In this document: one piece after another, positions 37,567 to 46,155 of the stretch
How positions within the stretch are numbered: the stretch's first letter is position 1
How the letters are laid out: every line of letters begins with the position of its first letter
Assembly: GCF_900115185.1 (NCBI RefSeq)
Contig: NZ_FOVN01000001.1
Location: 186,001-250,000, forward strand
Length of the DNA stretch: 64,000 nt
From: Algorimicrobium echini
GTDB lineage: Bacteria > Bacteroidota > Bacteroidia > Flavobacteriales > Flavobacteriaceae
Reading direction: 5' to 3'
Made by a program: the position numbers and the translations under genes
Notes under the pieces: generated by a model
Told to the model about the DNA's origin: nothing
What the model saw: the letters and a program-made list of their open reading frames with translations, nothing else
The model's database searches: none

Positions 37567-37580
37567 AAAACCGTTCTATT

Positions 37581-37865
37581 ATGCCAGCAAATATTATTAC
37601 CACAGACGATCTTCGAGAATTTAAAATAGAATTGTTCGATGACATTAAAAACCTTCTTTCCAAACAAGCCACTGGAAAACTCAAAAAATATCTCAAATCT
37701 TCCGAAGTTATGGACTTGCTTCAAGTCAGTCCAGGAACATTACAGAATCTTCGCATCAACGGAACATTGCCATACACCAAAGTTGGGGGCATCATCTACT
37801 ACGATGCCGAGGAAATTCAAAACGTGATGACATCAAATCGTGTACAGCATAAGCTAAATTCTTAA
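37581..37865 (+). CDS. Helix-turn-helix (excisionase-like) protein
   Basis: 94 residues: an acidic helix first, then a MerR/excisionase-type HTH (YLKSSEVMDLLQVSPGTLQNLRINGTLPYTKVGGIIYYDAEEIQNVM). Proteins of this form lie in Bacteroidetes conjugative transposons and help excision or control mobilisation genes. It starts just after the repeat-rich control region and 0 bp before the replication-like gene. Confidence 0.8.
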   Translation: MPANIITTDDLREFKIELFDDIKNLLSKQATGKLKKYLKSSEVMDLLQVSPGTLQNLRINGTLPYTKVGGIIYYDAEEIQNVMTSNRVQHKLNS

Positions 37866-38621
37866 ATGATGAACTACATAAAGCTACTTAATGCGGCTTT
37901 TGAAAAGTTCTTTTTTGATGACCGCCTCAATCCAACGCATATAAGTCTCTATATGGCACTGTTCCAAGAATGGAACAGTAGCCGATTTGCAGATGAATTT
38001 TATGTGAACCGTCGAGAATTAATGCGTGTAGCCAAGATTGGCTCAAAATCCACTTACCATAGATGTGTGACAAACCTTGATTCTTGGAACTATCTCACCT
38101 ATTTTCCTTCTAATAACCCTTACAAAGGAAGCAAAATCAAGATGGCCATTATCGGTACAAGTGATGAACCGGATATGGGACGGTACGATCCCATATTAGA
38201 ACAGCTTGCGGAAGAGTACCATCCCATCCGTGAACCTGTTGTGGGACAGCACCGTCCCAAAAATGGACAAGTGGTGGACTCAAACCGTCCCGTGAGTGGA
38301 CAAGCATTGGTATCTACTATAAACAATACCAAACAAGTAAACAATCTAAAACAACCAAAGGGCTGGCAGGCCGTTATTGATTTTTTTATTGAAAAAGGTT
38401 TTAATGCTGATGAAGGAAAAAAATTCTTCGAGTATTATGAAACTCGGAATTGGCAAACGAGCGATGGAAAAGAAATTCGAGATTGGCGAGCCTTGGCCAC
38501 TAACTGGATGGGCAGGACAGAGTTATATGCCAAAGAAAACAAACCAAACAAAAAACAAGCGTCCCAAATCAAGGACAACTTGCGAACCACTAAAAACAAA
38601 GATTATGGACAACCCCTCTAA
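37866..38621 (+). CDS. Replication-initiator-like winged-helix protein
   Basis: 251 residues. The N-terminal 90 residues look like a winged helix (NPTHISLYMALFQEWNSSRF, NRRELMRVAKIGSKSTYHRCVTNLDSWNYL). The middle is a variable proline-rich linker, and the end has a DnaD/replisome-like WQAVIDFFIEKGFNADEGKKFFEYYETRNWQTSDGKEI. Such proteins accompany DnaC-like ATPases in Bacteroidetes ICEs and may start replication of the excised circle (inference). It overlaps the ATPase gene by 17 bp. Confidence 0.65.
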   Translation: MMNYIKLLNAAFEKFFFDDRLNPTHISLYMALFQEWNSSRFADEFYVNRRELMRVAKIGSKSTYHRCVTNLDSWNYLTYFPSNNPYKGSKIKMAIIGTSDEPDMGRYDPILEQLAEEYHPIREPVVGQHRPKNGQVVDSNRPVSGQALVSTINNTKQVNNLKQPKGWQAVIDFFIEKGFNADEGKKFFEYYETRNWQTSDGKEIRDWRALATNWMGRTELYAKENKPNKKQASQIKDNLRTTKNKDYGQPL

Positions 38622-39267
38622 AATCACCGAAGGTGGCGTGGAATATTCGCTTGGCAAGTTTGACGGCAAGAGTGTTCTCTACGATTTTGACAAAATCCTG
38701 ATTTACCTGAATGCCAAGGGAAAAATGCTCTTTGGAAAAAATTTCCGAATCTACGATGAGGACACGGCTATCATACGTAACCTCTGCCATTATTTCATCA
38801 AGGACAAAGAGAACTGTGAAAAGAACGGAATTGATATCGACAAAGGTATTTTACTTTCTGGACCTGTAGGATGTGGAAAAACCACCTTGATGAAATTGCT
38901 GCGCCATATCGTTCCAATGCAACGACCTTATGAAATGATTCCTTGCCGGAATGTAGCGTTTAGTTTTAACCATCTCGGTTTTAAAACCATTGAAGAATAT
39001 GGTAACTCCAAATTTTTCTGTTTTGATGATTTGGGCGTAGAGCCAGCTGGTCGGTTTTATGGAAAGGATTTAAACGTAATGGGCGAAGTGCTCTTATCTC
39101 GATACGAGCTTTACCTACAGACAAAGCGTAAAATAAAAACCCACGCAACCACCAACCTCAATGCCGAAGAATTGGAAGAACGCTACGGAAACCGTGTTCG
39201 TAGCAGAATGCGGGAACTTTTTAATTTGATTGCTTTTGATACAAAGGCTACGGATAAACGGAAGTAA
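38605..39267 (+). CDS. DnaC-like P-loop ATPase
   Basis: 220 residues from ATG 38605; the longer open frame upstream lies inside the previous gene. The Walker A motif is GPVGCGKTTLMKLL, Walker B is FFCFDDLGVEP and an arginine-rich RYGNRVRSRMREL lies near the end. This is the architecture of helicase loaders such as DnaC. With the preceding winged-helix protein it forms a likely replication pair for the element. Confidence 0.8.
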   Translation: MDNPSKITEGGVEYSLGKFDGKSVLYDFDKILIYLNAKGKMLFGKNFRIYDEDTAIIRNLCHYFIKDKENCEKNGIDIDKGILLSGPVGCGKTTLMKLLRHIVPMQRPYEMIPCRNVAFSFNHLGFKTIEEYGNSKFFCFDDLGVEPAGRFYGKDLNVMGEVLLSRYELYLQTKRKIKTHATTNLNAEELEERYGNRVRSRMRELFNLIAFDTKATDKRK

Positions 39268-40066
39268 TTGCTATTCACTATTAAACTTTGGCAAAAAATG
39301 TGTATTTTGCCAAAGTTTAACTCAAAATATCATTGTTCTGGAACAAACTATTAAAGATAAAATACCAACATACTTTGTTGACCAGCAAGCTATTTCAAAA
39401 ACCAGTCTGGTAGAGCTTATTCAGAAAGATTTTCCAACCTTAAAGGAAAGTTCTATCACTGTGTATTTGTCTAAACTTAAAAAAGAAGGTGTGTTAAAAA
39501 ACCCATCCAGAGGTATGTACGCTTTAAATGGTAAGGATAGATTTATTCCAGTTATTGACACCAAATTAAAACGACTGTACAATAAAATAAAAAAAGACTA
39601 TCCATTCATTGAATTCTGTGTATGGAACACTTTATGGTTAAACGAATTTATGCGCCACCAACCATTTAAGTTTTACACCATAATTGAATTGGAAAAAGAT
39701 GTGGCACAGTCCATTTTTTACAAGTTGAAAGACCACGTTAAAACCGTTTTTATAGAACCAGATGCTGAAACATTTGAACTGTACATTCATAATAGTGATG
39801 ACGTAATAATCCTTAAACAATTGGTATCCGAAGCACCTTTAGCCGAAATCGAAAATATCGTTATCCCATCCCTTGAAAAATTGTTGGTCGATATGCTTAT
39901 AGACACTAATTTATTTGGTGCACAACAAAGTGAATTGGAATTTATTTACCGATCGGCATTCGAAAAGTTTGAGATAAGCAAAAGTAAAATGAAACGCTAT
40001 GCTCACAGGCGCAATAGAGAGATGGAAGTTGAACACTTAAGCAATTTAACTTTGGCAAATAATTAA
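39230..40066 (+). CDS. AbiEi-like antitoxin/regulator
   Basis: 278 residues at the longest. A winged helix (YFVDQQAISKTSLVELIQKDF, SSITVYLSKLKKEGVL) is followed by an AbiEi-like C-terminal domain, in an arrangement typical of antitoxins paired with AbiEii. It probably binds the inverted repeats at 39281 and 40046 and neutralises the toxin encoded 24 bp downstream. The start is unclear. ATG 39230 lies inside the previous gene, and the repeat falls within the first 30 codons. Only rare codons (ATT 39332, CTG 39338) would start after the repeat. Confidence 0.75.
   Translation: MLLIQRLRINGSNCYSLLNFGKKCVFCQSLTQNIIVLEQTIKDKIPTYFVDQQAISKTSLVELIQKDFPTLKESSITVYLSKLKKEGVLKNPSRGMYALNGKDRFIPVIDTKLKRLYNKIKKDYPFIEFCVWNTLWLNEFMRHQPFKFYTIIELEKDVAQSIFYKLKDHVKTVFIEPDAETFELYIHNSDDVIILKQLVSEAPLAEIENIVIPSLEKLLVDMLIDTNLFGAQQSELEFIYRSAFEKFEISKSKMKRYAHRRNREMEVEHLSNLTLANN
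39281..39320. promoter_or_regulatory. Perfect 16-bp inverted repeat, likely AbiE operator
   Basis: TTAAACTTTGGCAAAA (39281-39296) and its exact reverse complement (39305-39320) are separated by 8 bp, directly before the conserved part of the AbiEi-like gene. AbiEi proteins are known to repress their own promoter by binding inverted repeats. A shorter related repeat precedes the toxin gene. Confidence 0.75.
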
Positions 40067-40085
40067 TTTTATTGCCAAACATTAA
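40046..40085. promoter_or_regulatory. Degenerate second copy of the AbiE inverted repeat
   Basis: TTTGGCAA (40051-40058) and TTGCCAAA (40072-40079) repeat the core of the upstream 16-bp inverted repeat, with partial matches flanking. It spans the antitoxin stop codon and ends before the toxin ATG at 40091, so binding here could tune toxin expression separately. Confidence 0.6.
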
Positions 40086-40090
40086 TTTTA

Positions 40091-41143
40091 ATGATTAAAG
40101 AAACAACATATCAACCAGAGTGGATTTACGAAGTAAAAAAAAGACTAGGTAAAAAGTATGACCCAAAACTTATTGAAAAGGTTGTCTATGCCTTATTGTT
40201 TTTGGAACAACTTAAAATCAACAAACTCGATTTTATTTTTAAAGGTGGAACTGCATTATTGTTGGCAACAGAAGAACCTAAAAGATTTTCAATCGACATC
40301 GATATTATTACCGAGCAAAGCCAAAGCGAAATAGAATCTGTCCTTGAAGTTATAAGCAAGGAAATCGAAGCGTTTATACATTGGGAAGATGACAATGACA
40401 GATGGCACACGCCAGATGCACCAGTTGATCATTTCAAGATGTTCTACAAAAGCAATGTAGATGGACGGGTTGAGCCAATTTTACTGGATGTGCTATACAC
40501 GCCAAATCCTTATCCTGAACTTACTGAAATTCCTATTGCTCACAACTGGCTTCAAACACAAGAGGAAATCACAACAGTAAAAATGCCAACGTTTGATGCT
40601 ATTTTAGGCGATAAACTAACTGCTTTTGCACCAAAAACCACAGGAATTTTATACAGCAAAGAAAGACCAGTTGAAATTATCAAACAGTTATTCGACGTAG
40701 CGTTTTTAATGGATAATATTTCGGACTTGGCAACAGTCCGTAACAGTTACACAAAAGTAGTTGCAGAGGAAATAGCGTTTAGAAAATTAGACATAACCTC
40801 AGAACAGGTTTTGGAAGACACCCGAGAAGCGTGTTATGTTCTTTCTACTCGTAACACTAAATCTAATGAGTTTAAACATCTACAAACTGGAATAAGCAAT
40901 TTTACCAATTTTACATTGGTAAGATTCAATATTGAAGAAGCCATTACAGCTGCTTCAAAAGTTGCATACCTATCTGAACTGATTAAGGCTGGTATTGATA
41001 GCGAAATCGAAAGGTTTAAAAATCCGCTTGAGGTTAAAGATTGGTTGATTAAGAACCCTCAATTCACCAAGCTAAATAAATTGAAAAAGAGCAACCCTGA
41101 AGCGTTTTTTTATTGGTTTAAGGCAATATACTATTTAACTTAG
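40091..41143 (+). CDS. AbiEii-type nucleotidyltransferase toxin
   Basis: 350 residues with the nucleotidyltransferase signature FKGGTALLLATEEPKRFSIDIDII (Gly52-Gly53-Thr54, Ser67, Asp69, Asp71), which is the minimal catalytic motif of AbiEii. Later KMPTFDAILGDKLTAFAPKTTG is also typical. AbiEii toxins act in type IV toxin-antitoxin systems that block phage; related toxins modify tRNA. The gene is 24 bp after the AbiEi-like gene. It also could serve to stabilise the ICE. It converges with the ATPase gene downstream. Confidence 0.85.
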   Translation: MIKETTYQPEWIYEVKKRLGKKYDPKLIEKVVYALLFLEQLKINKLDFIFKGGTALLLATEEPKRFSIDIDIITEQSQSEIESVLEVISKEIEAFIHWEDDNDRWHTPDAPVDHFKMFYKSNVDGRVEPILLDVLYTPNPYPELTEIPIAHNWLQTQEEITTVKMPTFDAILGDKLTAFAPKTTGILYSKERPVEIIKQLFDVAFLMDNISDLATVRNSYTKVVAEEIAFRKLDITSEQVLEDTREACYVLSTRNTKSNEFKHLQTGISNFTNFTLVRFNIEEAITAASKVAYLSELIKAGIDSEIERFKNPLEVKDWLIKNPQFTKLNKLKKSNPEAFFYWFKAIYYLT

Positions 41144-41212
41144 CAATAGATTGGTAAGAAAAGGAAAAGATAGCATTGAATAAGTCGTTTGCTAAAACAC
41201 AAAAAGTCCATA

Positions 41213-44200
41213 TTAAGTTATACTTCTTGAAAGCTCGAACTTTTGGAAGTCTGACTTCAAAAAATCAAATTTTTTCTCAAACAGTCTAGCAATTTTATTG
41301 CTTGCTGTAGCAAATATCAACTGCCTAGATTCATTAATCACCATACTTCTAAGGTAGTCTAAAAATGAAAGAATGTTTAGGTCATCAGTATAAGTTACTG
41401 GGTCATCAAAAATGATTAGGTTAGGTCCTTTAGCGAGCTTTTTATTTAAAGCTAGAAAAATAGAAAGTGCCAACGCACTTCGTTGACCAGTACTAATCTG
41501 TGATATTGGTACTTCTTGCTCTAAGTCTTTTTTATATAAAACTATTTTATTTGAACTAAATGATAGTCTGGAAAATTCTTTTGGTGCGTGAATGCTTGTA
41601 AAGATTTCACTTATTTCATTTTCATTTTTTTGAAAAAAATCGACTAATACTTTTTCTTCACTGTCTTCTAAAATAATCTTATTCAAAACTTTTAAAGCAG
41701 ATGTTGCCCTGGCCTTTTTAGGCTTTAGCTTTTCTATTCTACTGTCTGCCTCTTTAATAAGATTATTAGCTAGAGTAAGTTCTTCAAACTTGACTTTTTG
41801 TTCTTTAAAAGTTGAAAAGGTTTTATTTAAACTCTCTAAACTATGCCTCATTTCAATTATAAAATCATCTTTAGTAAAATCAATGTACGTTCTGAGTTTT
41901 ACAAAATATTCTCTATAAGATTGATATTCTTTAATTTGAAAATCAATTTCTTCGTTGTATCTATCTTGGCTAAAGTTATCGTCCAATAGCTCTCTAATCG
42001 CCTCGTCAAGCTTAGATAATTGCTCATTTACCTTTTCAATTTCACTTCTATTCGTATCAATTTTTTTCTGAGCATTGTTTTTTAAATCTTCGAATTTTGA
42101 TTTGTTCTCAGCTTTAAATTCTAAAGTTGGGTATTTAGAAGAAAGTGTGTTTTTAAGTTTTAAAAAATCATCTAAACTATATCCTTCTAACCTTAAATCT
42201 AAAGACAAGTTCTTCAGTTGGTCTAATTCTTTTTTTGAAATGGCTAATTGTGATTTTTCAGTATCAAGTAAGGGCTGCACTTCTGAAATTTTTACTTTCA
42301 GGTCTTCTTCAGTAAAGTAGCCCTTAAGTAACTTTTCATAGCTTTTTGACTGTTCTAGTTTAATATTGATTTCGGATATTTCTTTTTCAAGCTCACTAAT
42401 GTTTTTATTGAAGATTTCGATGCTTTTCGCACTTTCTTTATCATTATATTGAGTATGCACCTTAGCTTCTAATTCTGCCTTGGTATGTGGTGTATTACAT
42501 AAGGGGCAAGCGTCCAGATTTTCTTTTGCTTCAATATATTCTCTCCCATAATACTTAATATCTATCATTAAAGCATTTATCTTATCCAAGGCATTTTTTA
42601 GAACTTGAAGCTGTTCTCTACTGCGCTTTAATTCATTCTTTTTATTAGTCAAAAGGTTATCTTGAGTATTGTTGAACTCTTGAAAAGTAGAGTTGTTAGC
42701 ACTTATTTTACTTATATCGAGTGCTTCAATTTCAGAAAGGAATGTCTCTATTTTATTTACCTTTTTTTCTAGTGTTTTGATGTCCTCATCAATAGTGGCA
42801 ATTCTAAAAGATTTGGGTTTTTTTAAATATAATAACGCATTATCAATACGTGTTAGAGTTGATTCGCTTTCCACTACAATTTTTTGATATTCCTTAATTT
42901 TACCATTCAATTCTTTTTTATTAACTGCAAGGGTTTTTAATTGAGATTTCAAGGTTTCTAAGTTGGATATTCTCTTCAAAACATCAGATTCCTTTACTGC
43001 TTTAGAGTGTATTATTGAATTGAGAAGTGAAAAAGCAACGCTATAATCTTCTTCAAACTTTTTAGTTTCATCATTTATAGTCTGTGGAAGAAATCCCTTC
43101 CACTTTAATTGTTTTACTTCAGTTAAAAATTTTTGAAATACTTCCTCTGGGTCAGAAATTTGTTTTAACCTTTCTTTTTGATCATTGGCTTTTGCCTTAA
43201 TGGCTTCCTCGCGTTTAGTAGTATCGTTGAACTTATCTAACTTTTTTGAAATCCTATCCCTAAATTTAATTACCCTATCTCTAATTGCGCCAAACTCTGT
43301 ACCAAGGGCAATGGCAGATAGGTAAGTGGTTAAGTCATTGCTACTGGCATTATTGGAAAGATGATAGGCACTATCGCTATTATAAAAGTTGTATCTGTTA
43401 AAACTATGATGAAGCGTATTAGACCCTCGTTGGCTGTATCGCGTATTGTACCAATAGTAGTCTCTTGCCTTAAATTTTGGAATAGAGTTTACAAAGGCAT
43501 CCTCTTTTTCATCTAAATCTACATCATACTTTGCTACTATTGCGCCAGGATTAGGCAAATCATTTTCATTTCTGGCGTTGTTTCCTGTAATCACCAATTC
43601 AATAGCTTCCATTAAGGATGTTTTCCCAACACCATTAGGGCCAGAAATAAGATTCACTTTACTGAATTCAAAATTTCTTTTTTCAGGATAATCTCGATAA
43701 TCATCATTTAATTTTAAAGATGATACTTCGTCCAAAACAAAATTTTGAGTCTCATCTGGTTTAGAATCTACTGGTTGAAGCACTTCTACACCCTTAGTTT
43801 TATTATCGATATAACGTGGCACAGCATCTACATAATTTTCATTACTGAACACTTCTTGCAAATCGGCTTCAGTTAGTTGGGCTTTCCATTTCTCAACAAT
43901 ATTTTCCTCTGCAGCTGAAGATGCTTTTTCATAGGTTAAGTAATCTTTTAGTTCATCTAAAGTAAAAACAAATTTTCTGGCGTAGGTTTCGTCTTTTTCA
44001 ATGTCTCTCTTAGTTGCAGAAGGCAAACCGTTTCTTAGAAAGATTAAATAATAATTCCATTGAAGATTTCCTTCTGAATTAAAATAATCTTTAGACAAGT
44101 ACTTCTCTTGAAACTCGTTAAGATTAATATCTTCATTTTCATAATCGATATCAAAGATGTATTTAGCAACCATATCATCCTTATATTTTTGATTGAGGTA

Positions 44201-44278
44201 TAATTGCTTTCCTGTTTCACTTGAACTTGTGATTGTAAAATCTGAAGGAAGTATTTCTTTGATATTCTCTAAGGTCAT
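41213..44278 (-). CDS. Rad50/SMC-like ATPase with zinc-hook CxxC
   Basis: 1021 residues. An unplaced N-terminal region of about 200 residues precedes Walker A GPNGVGKTSLMEA (213-224). Two long coiled-coil arms (about 340-580 and 600-870) meet at DACPLCNTPH (CxxC near 588-591), as in the Rad50 zinc hook. The ABC signature is QISTGQRSALALS (about 920) and Walker B is LIIFDDP (about 954), followed by a D-loop-like TDDLN. It should dimerise on ATP and act on DNA ends or a bound partner. Its ATG overlaps the nitrilase-fold gene stop in TAATG, so the two are almost certainly co-translated. The start-proximal extension is unlike Rad50 or RecN. Function is inferred to be defence. Confidence 0.85.
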   Translation of the reverse strand: MTLENIKEILPSDFTITSSSETGKQLYLNQKYKDDMVAKYIFDIDYENEDINLNEFQEKYLSKDYFNSEGNLQWNYYLIFLRNGLPSATKRDIEKDETYARKFVFTLDELKDYLTYEKASSAAEENIVEKWKAQLTEADLQEVFSNENYVDAVPRYIDNKTKGVEVLQPVDSKPDETQNFVLDEVSSLKLNDDYRDYPEKRNFEFSKVNLISGPNGVGKTSLMEAIELVITGNNARNENDLPNPGAIVAKYDVDLDEKEDAFVNSIPKFKARDYYWYNTRYSQRGSNTLHHSFNRYNFYNSDSAYHLSNNASSNDLTTYLSAIALGTEFGAIRDRVIKFRDRISKKLDKFNDTTKREEAIKAKANDQKERLKQISDPEEVFQKFLTEVKQLKWKGFLPQTINDETKKFEEDYSVAFSLLNSIIHSKAVKESDVLKRISNLETLKSQLKTLAVNKKELNGKIKEYQKIVVESESTLTRIDNALLYLKKPKSFRIATIDEDIKTLEKKVNKIETFLSEIEALDISKISANNSTFQEFNNTQDNLLTNKKNELKRSREQLQVLKNALDKINALMIDIKYYGREYIEAKENLDACPLCNTPHTKAELEAKVHTQYNDKESAKSIEIFNKNISELEKEISEINIKLEQSKSYEKLLKGYFTEEDLKVKISEVQPLLDTEKSQLAISKKELDQLKNLSLDLRLEGYSLDDFLKLKNTLSSKYPTLEFKAENKSKFEDLKNNAQKKIDTNRSEIEKVNEQLSKLDEAIRELLDDNFSQDRYNEEIDFQIKEYQSYREYFVKLRTYIDFTKDDFIIEMRHSLESLNKTFSTFKEQKVKFEELTLANNLIKEADSRIEKLKPKKARATSALKVLNKIILEDSEEKVLVDFFQKNENEISEIFTSIHAPKEFSRLSFSSNKIVLYKKDLEQEVPISQISTGQRSALALSIFLALNKKLAKGPNLIIFDDPVTYTDDLNILSFLDYLRSMVINESRQLIFATASNKIARLFEKKFDFLKSDFQKFELSRSIT

Positions 44279-46035
44279 TATTTTGTTATTGAGGTAATAT
44301 TAGTTGGTTTTTCTAAAGTAATTCTTGGTACATCGGTGGCTTCATAAGCATAATTATTGGCAATCATATTTGGCTTGTACCATACTACGATTCTTTTATT
44401 GGTTAAATCTTCGGCTGGAAATAGTTTTGTGAGTTTATATAACATTTGTTGTGCATCAGCCTTTGATTTGTGGCCTATAAATGCAACGGTTGCTATTTGG
44501 TCGTCATTACTGACTAAATTATAATTGTACTTCATTCCGTTTTTGTTAAAGAACATAACTTCATTGCAATTGTCTTTAAATGATGCTATGATATCAGGGA
44601 ATAAATCGTTATTGGTCAATATATTTAGATTGAGGTCTTCGACTCTTCCAATCTGAGTAGTACGATATTCTTTACCATCATTATCAAATGTTACTGTATA
44701 TCTTTTTATGGCTTCTGTATCTTCCAATAAAAAACTTTTGAGCTTATTTACTATGTGCCAATTTGAACCTGTTTTAAACTTTGAAAGTTCTCCAGTAGTA
44801 AGGGCAATTAGGCGCTCTTTATCTATAACACTTAAACCCTCACTTGTTATATTTTTACTTTGAATTTGGATACTATCTATAAAATCTCGGAACCCATCGG
44901 TTGTATTAGGTATTGGTTCGAAAATTTCTAACTGCTCATTGTAAGTGTAAATTTCCTCTAATTTAGGCCCTCTTCTTCGATTTACTGGTAATGGCGTTAA
45001 CCCAACTGCCGGCTTACGAATCCTCAAATAAAAGAATTCAATTTCAGGTGTAAAATAGAAGTTATGTATTCCTGATTTTTTATATAAATAATAAAGACCT
45101 TTATTGTGGTTATCATCAATTAATTTTTCCTCAAGAGGACTTTCATTGATTATGTGCTCTGTTGTAATAGCAATATTAGATTTACAATAATGAGCAAAAA
45201 AATTAGGAATACCAGTTGCACTTCCCTCAGAACTCCAATTTAAGGATATAACATCTTTGTTTGATTTTTCTAATATATTATTTCTAAATGTTCGGAATAC
45301 GCTGTGACTTGGTTTTGGATTCATTTGAATACTTAGGATTATAAACGGTCTCGTATCCCAAAATCCCGGTGCATTTGGAAAAATAGCTGCACCATTAAAA
45401 ATCATTGCATCTGAACATATTACTGTCGCTAAATTTATTGAATCTTCCGAGTTACGAAGTATATATAAATGTTCTCCAGAAATAATTTTTTGCTGTTCTA
45501 AATCGTTGTTCCAAACACCCATATGTTGAGTCTTGAATTGCATTAGAACTATCAGCTTTTCTTGTCCTTCCTGATTGTTTGCCTTAAAGATATATAAGCA
45601 AGGGTCTAATAATATACCACCTGGTGCATCATCGATGACATCGTTATAAACTACCTCAATATTATCTAATCCATTATAAGTTTCTTGAAAAGTCACAACT
45701 TCTTCAGGTGTAATGGATTCACAACCTAAAACCCACAGTTTACCTCTATTGGGAAATCGATTTATATCGTCTAAAATGTTTCTCACACTTGCCCAAGGAC
45801 AAGAATATTCTGGCGTTATTACCAATGAGGAATTATTGGTTCTTGCTTTAGATAAAAAATCATCAAACTTTATGCTTTCAGCTTCACTATTTTGGTTTCC
45901 AAAAAAATTGTCGTCAAAATGAAAAACACCTTTATGCTGTAATAGTGATATACTGTTTAGATTAGTGTTTCTTCTTAAGATTTCCAAATCAATGGCGTAG
46001 CTATTTAGTATTTCGTCAATAAATATATATGTCAT
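44278..46035 (-). CDS. Nitrilase-fold (carbon-nitrogen hydrolase-like) protein
   Basis: 585 residues. The first 300 resemble the nitrilase superfamily and keep its catalytic triad: Glu76 in VITPEYSCPW, Lys168 in VLMQFKTQHMG and Cys207 in TVICSDAMIF, with spacing close to that of known nitrilases. The next part, PFIILSIQMNPKPSHSVFRTFRNNILEK, fits the post-Cys strand and helix. About 285 extra residues follow with no family I know (HKSKADAQQMLYKLTKLFPAEDLTNK). It may hydrolyse an amide or nitrile, or a nucleotide-like signal (inference). It leads a two-gene operon with the Rad50-like ATPase and has its own promoter at 46052-46084. Confidence 0.7.
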   Translation of the reverse strand: MTYIFIDEILNSYAIDLEILRRNTNLNSISLLQHKGVFHFDDNFFGNQNSEAESIKFDDFLSKARTNNSSLVITPEYSCPWASVRNILDDINRFPNRGKLWVLGCESITPEEVVTFQETYNGLDNIEVVYNDVIDDAPGGILLDPCLYIFKANNQEGQEKLIVLMQFKTQHMGVWNNDLEQQKIISGEHLYILRNSEDSINLATVICSDAMIFNGAAIFPNAPGFWDTRPFIILSIQMNPKPSHSVFRTFRNNILEKSNKDVISLNWSSEGSATGIPNFFAHYCKSNIAITTEHIINESPLEEKLIDDNHNKGLYYLYKKSGIHNFYFTPEIEFFYLRIRKPAVGLTPLPVNRRRGPKLEEIYTYNEQLEIFEPIPNTTDGFRDFIDSIQIQSKNITSEGLSVIDKERLIALTTGELSKFKTGSNWHIVNKLKSFLLEDTEAIKRYTVTFDNDGKEYRTTQIGRVEDLNLNILTNNDLFPDIIASFKDNCNEVMFFNKNGMKYNYNLVSNDDQIATVAFIGHKSKADAQQMLYKLTKLFPAEDLTNKRIVVWYKPNMIANNYAYEATDVPRITLEKPTNITSITK

Positions 46036-46051
46036 TAAGGTAAAGGCATTT

Positions 46052-46084
46052 CAAATTTATTGTCTTAAATATGCTATTAACAAA
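46052..46084 (-). promoter_or_regulatory. Bacteroidetes-type promoter of the nitrilase/ATPase operon
   Basis: On the minus strand a TTTG (46084-46081) is followed after exactly 21 bases by TAAATTTG (46059-46052), matching the Bacteroidetes sigma consensus TTTG-N19-21-TAnnTTTG. The ATG at 46035 is 17 bp further on, giving a leader of about 10 bases. Confidence 0.65.
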
Positions 46085-46155
46085 AGTAACCTTGCATTGT
46101 AGAAGACAGTTTATCTTTCCAAAGATAAAAATTTAACAAACATATATTTTATGTT

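Larger units (their letters stand above)
37234..37580. other. 347-bp control region upstream of the HTH gene
   Basis: No gene is visible here. The region holds two long direct repeats (37264-37286 and 37391-37413), a further partial site TCCCAAATTTG near 37432, a short AT-rich stretch and a terminator-like hairpin (37519-37566). A control region for excision or replication genes is the likeliest reading. Confidence 0.5.

Noticed and set aside
38377-38604. Longer N-terminus for the DnaC-like ATPase
   Set aside because: This part overlaps the preceding gene in another frame and is unlike the family; ATG 38605 gives the expected length.
41213-44278. Calling the Rad50-like ATPase a true SbcC or RecN
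   Set aside because: No SbcD partner; Walker A lies 200 residues in; the partner is a nitrilase-fold protein instead.
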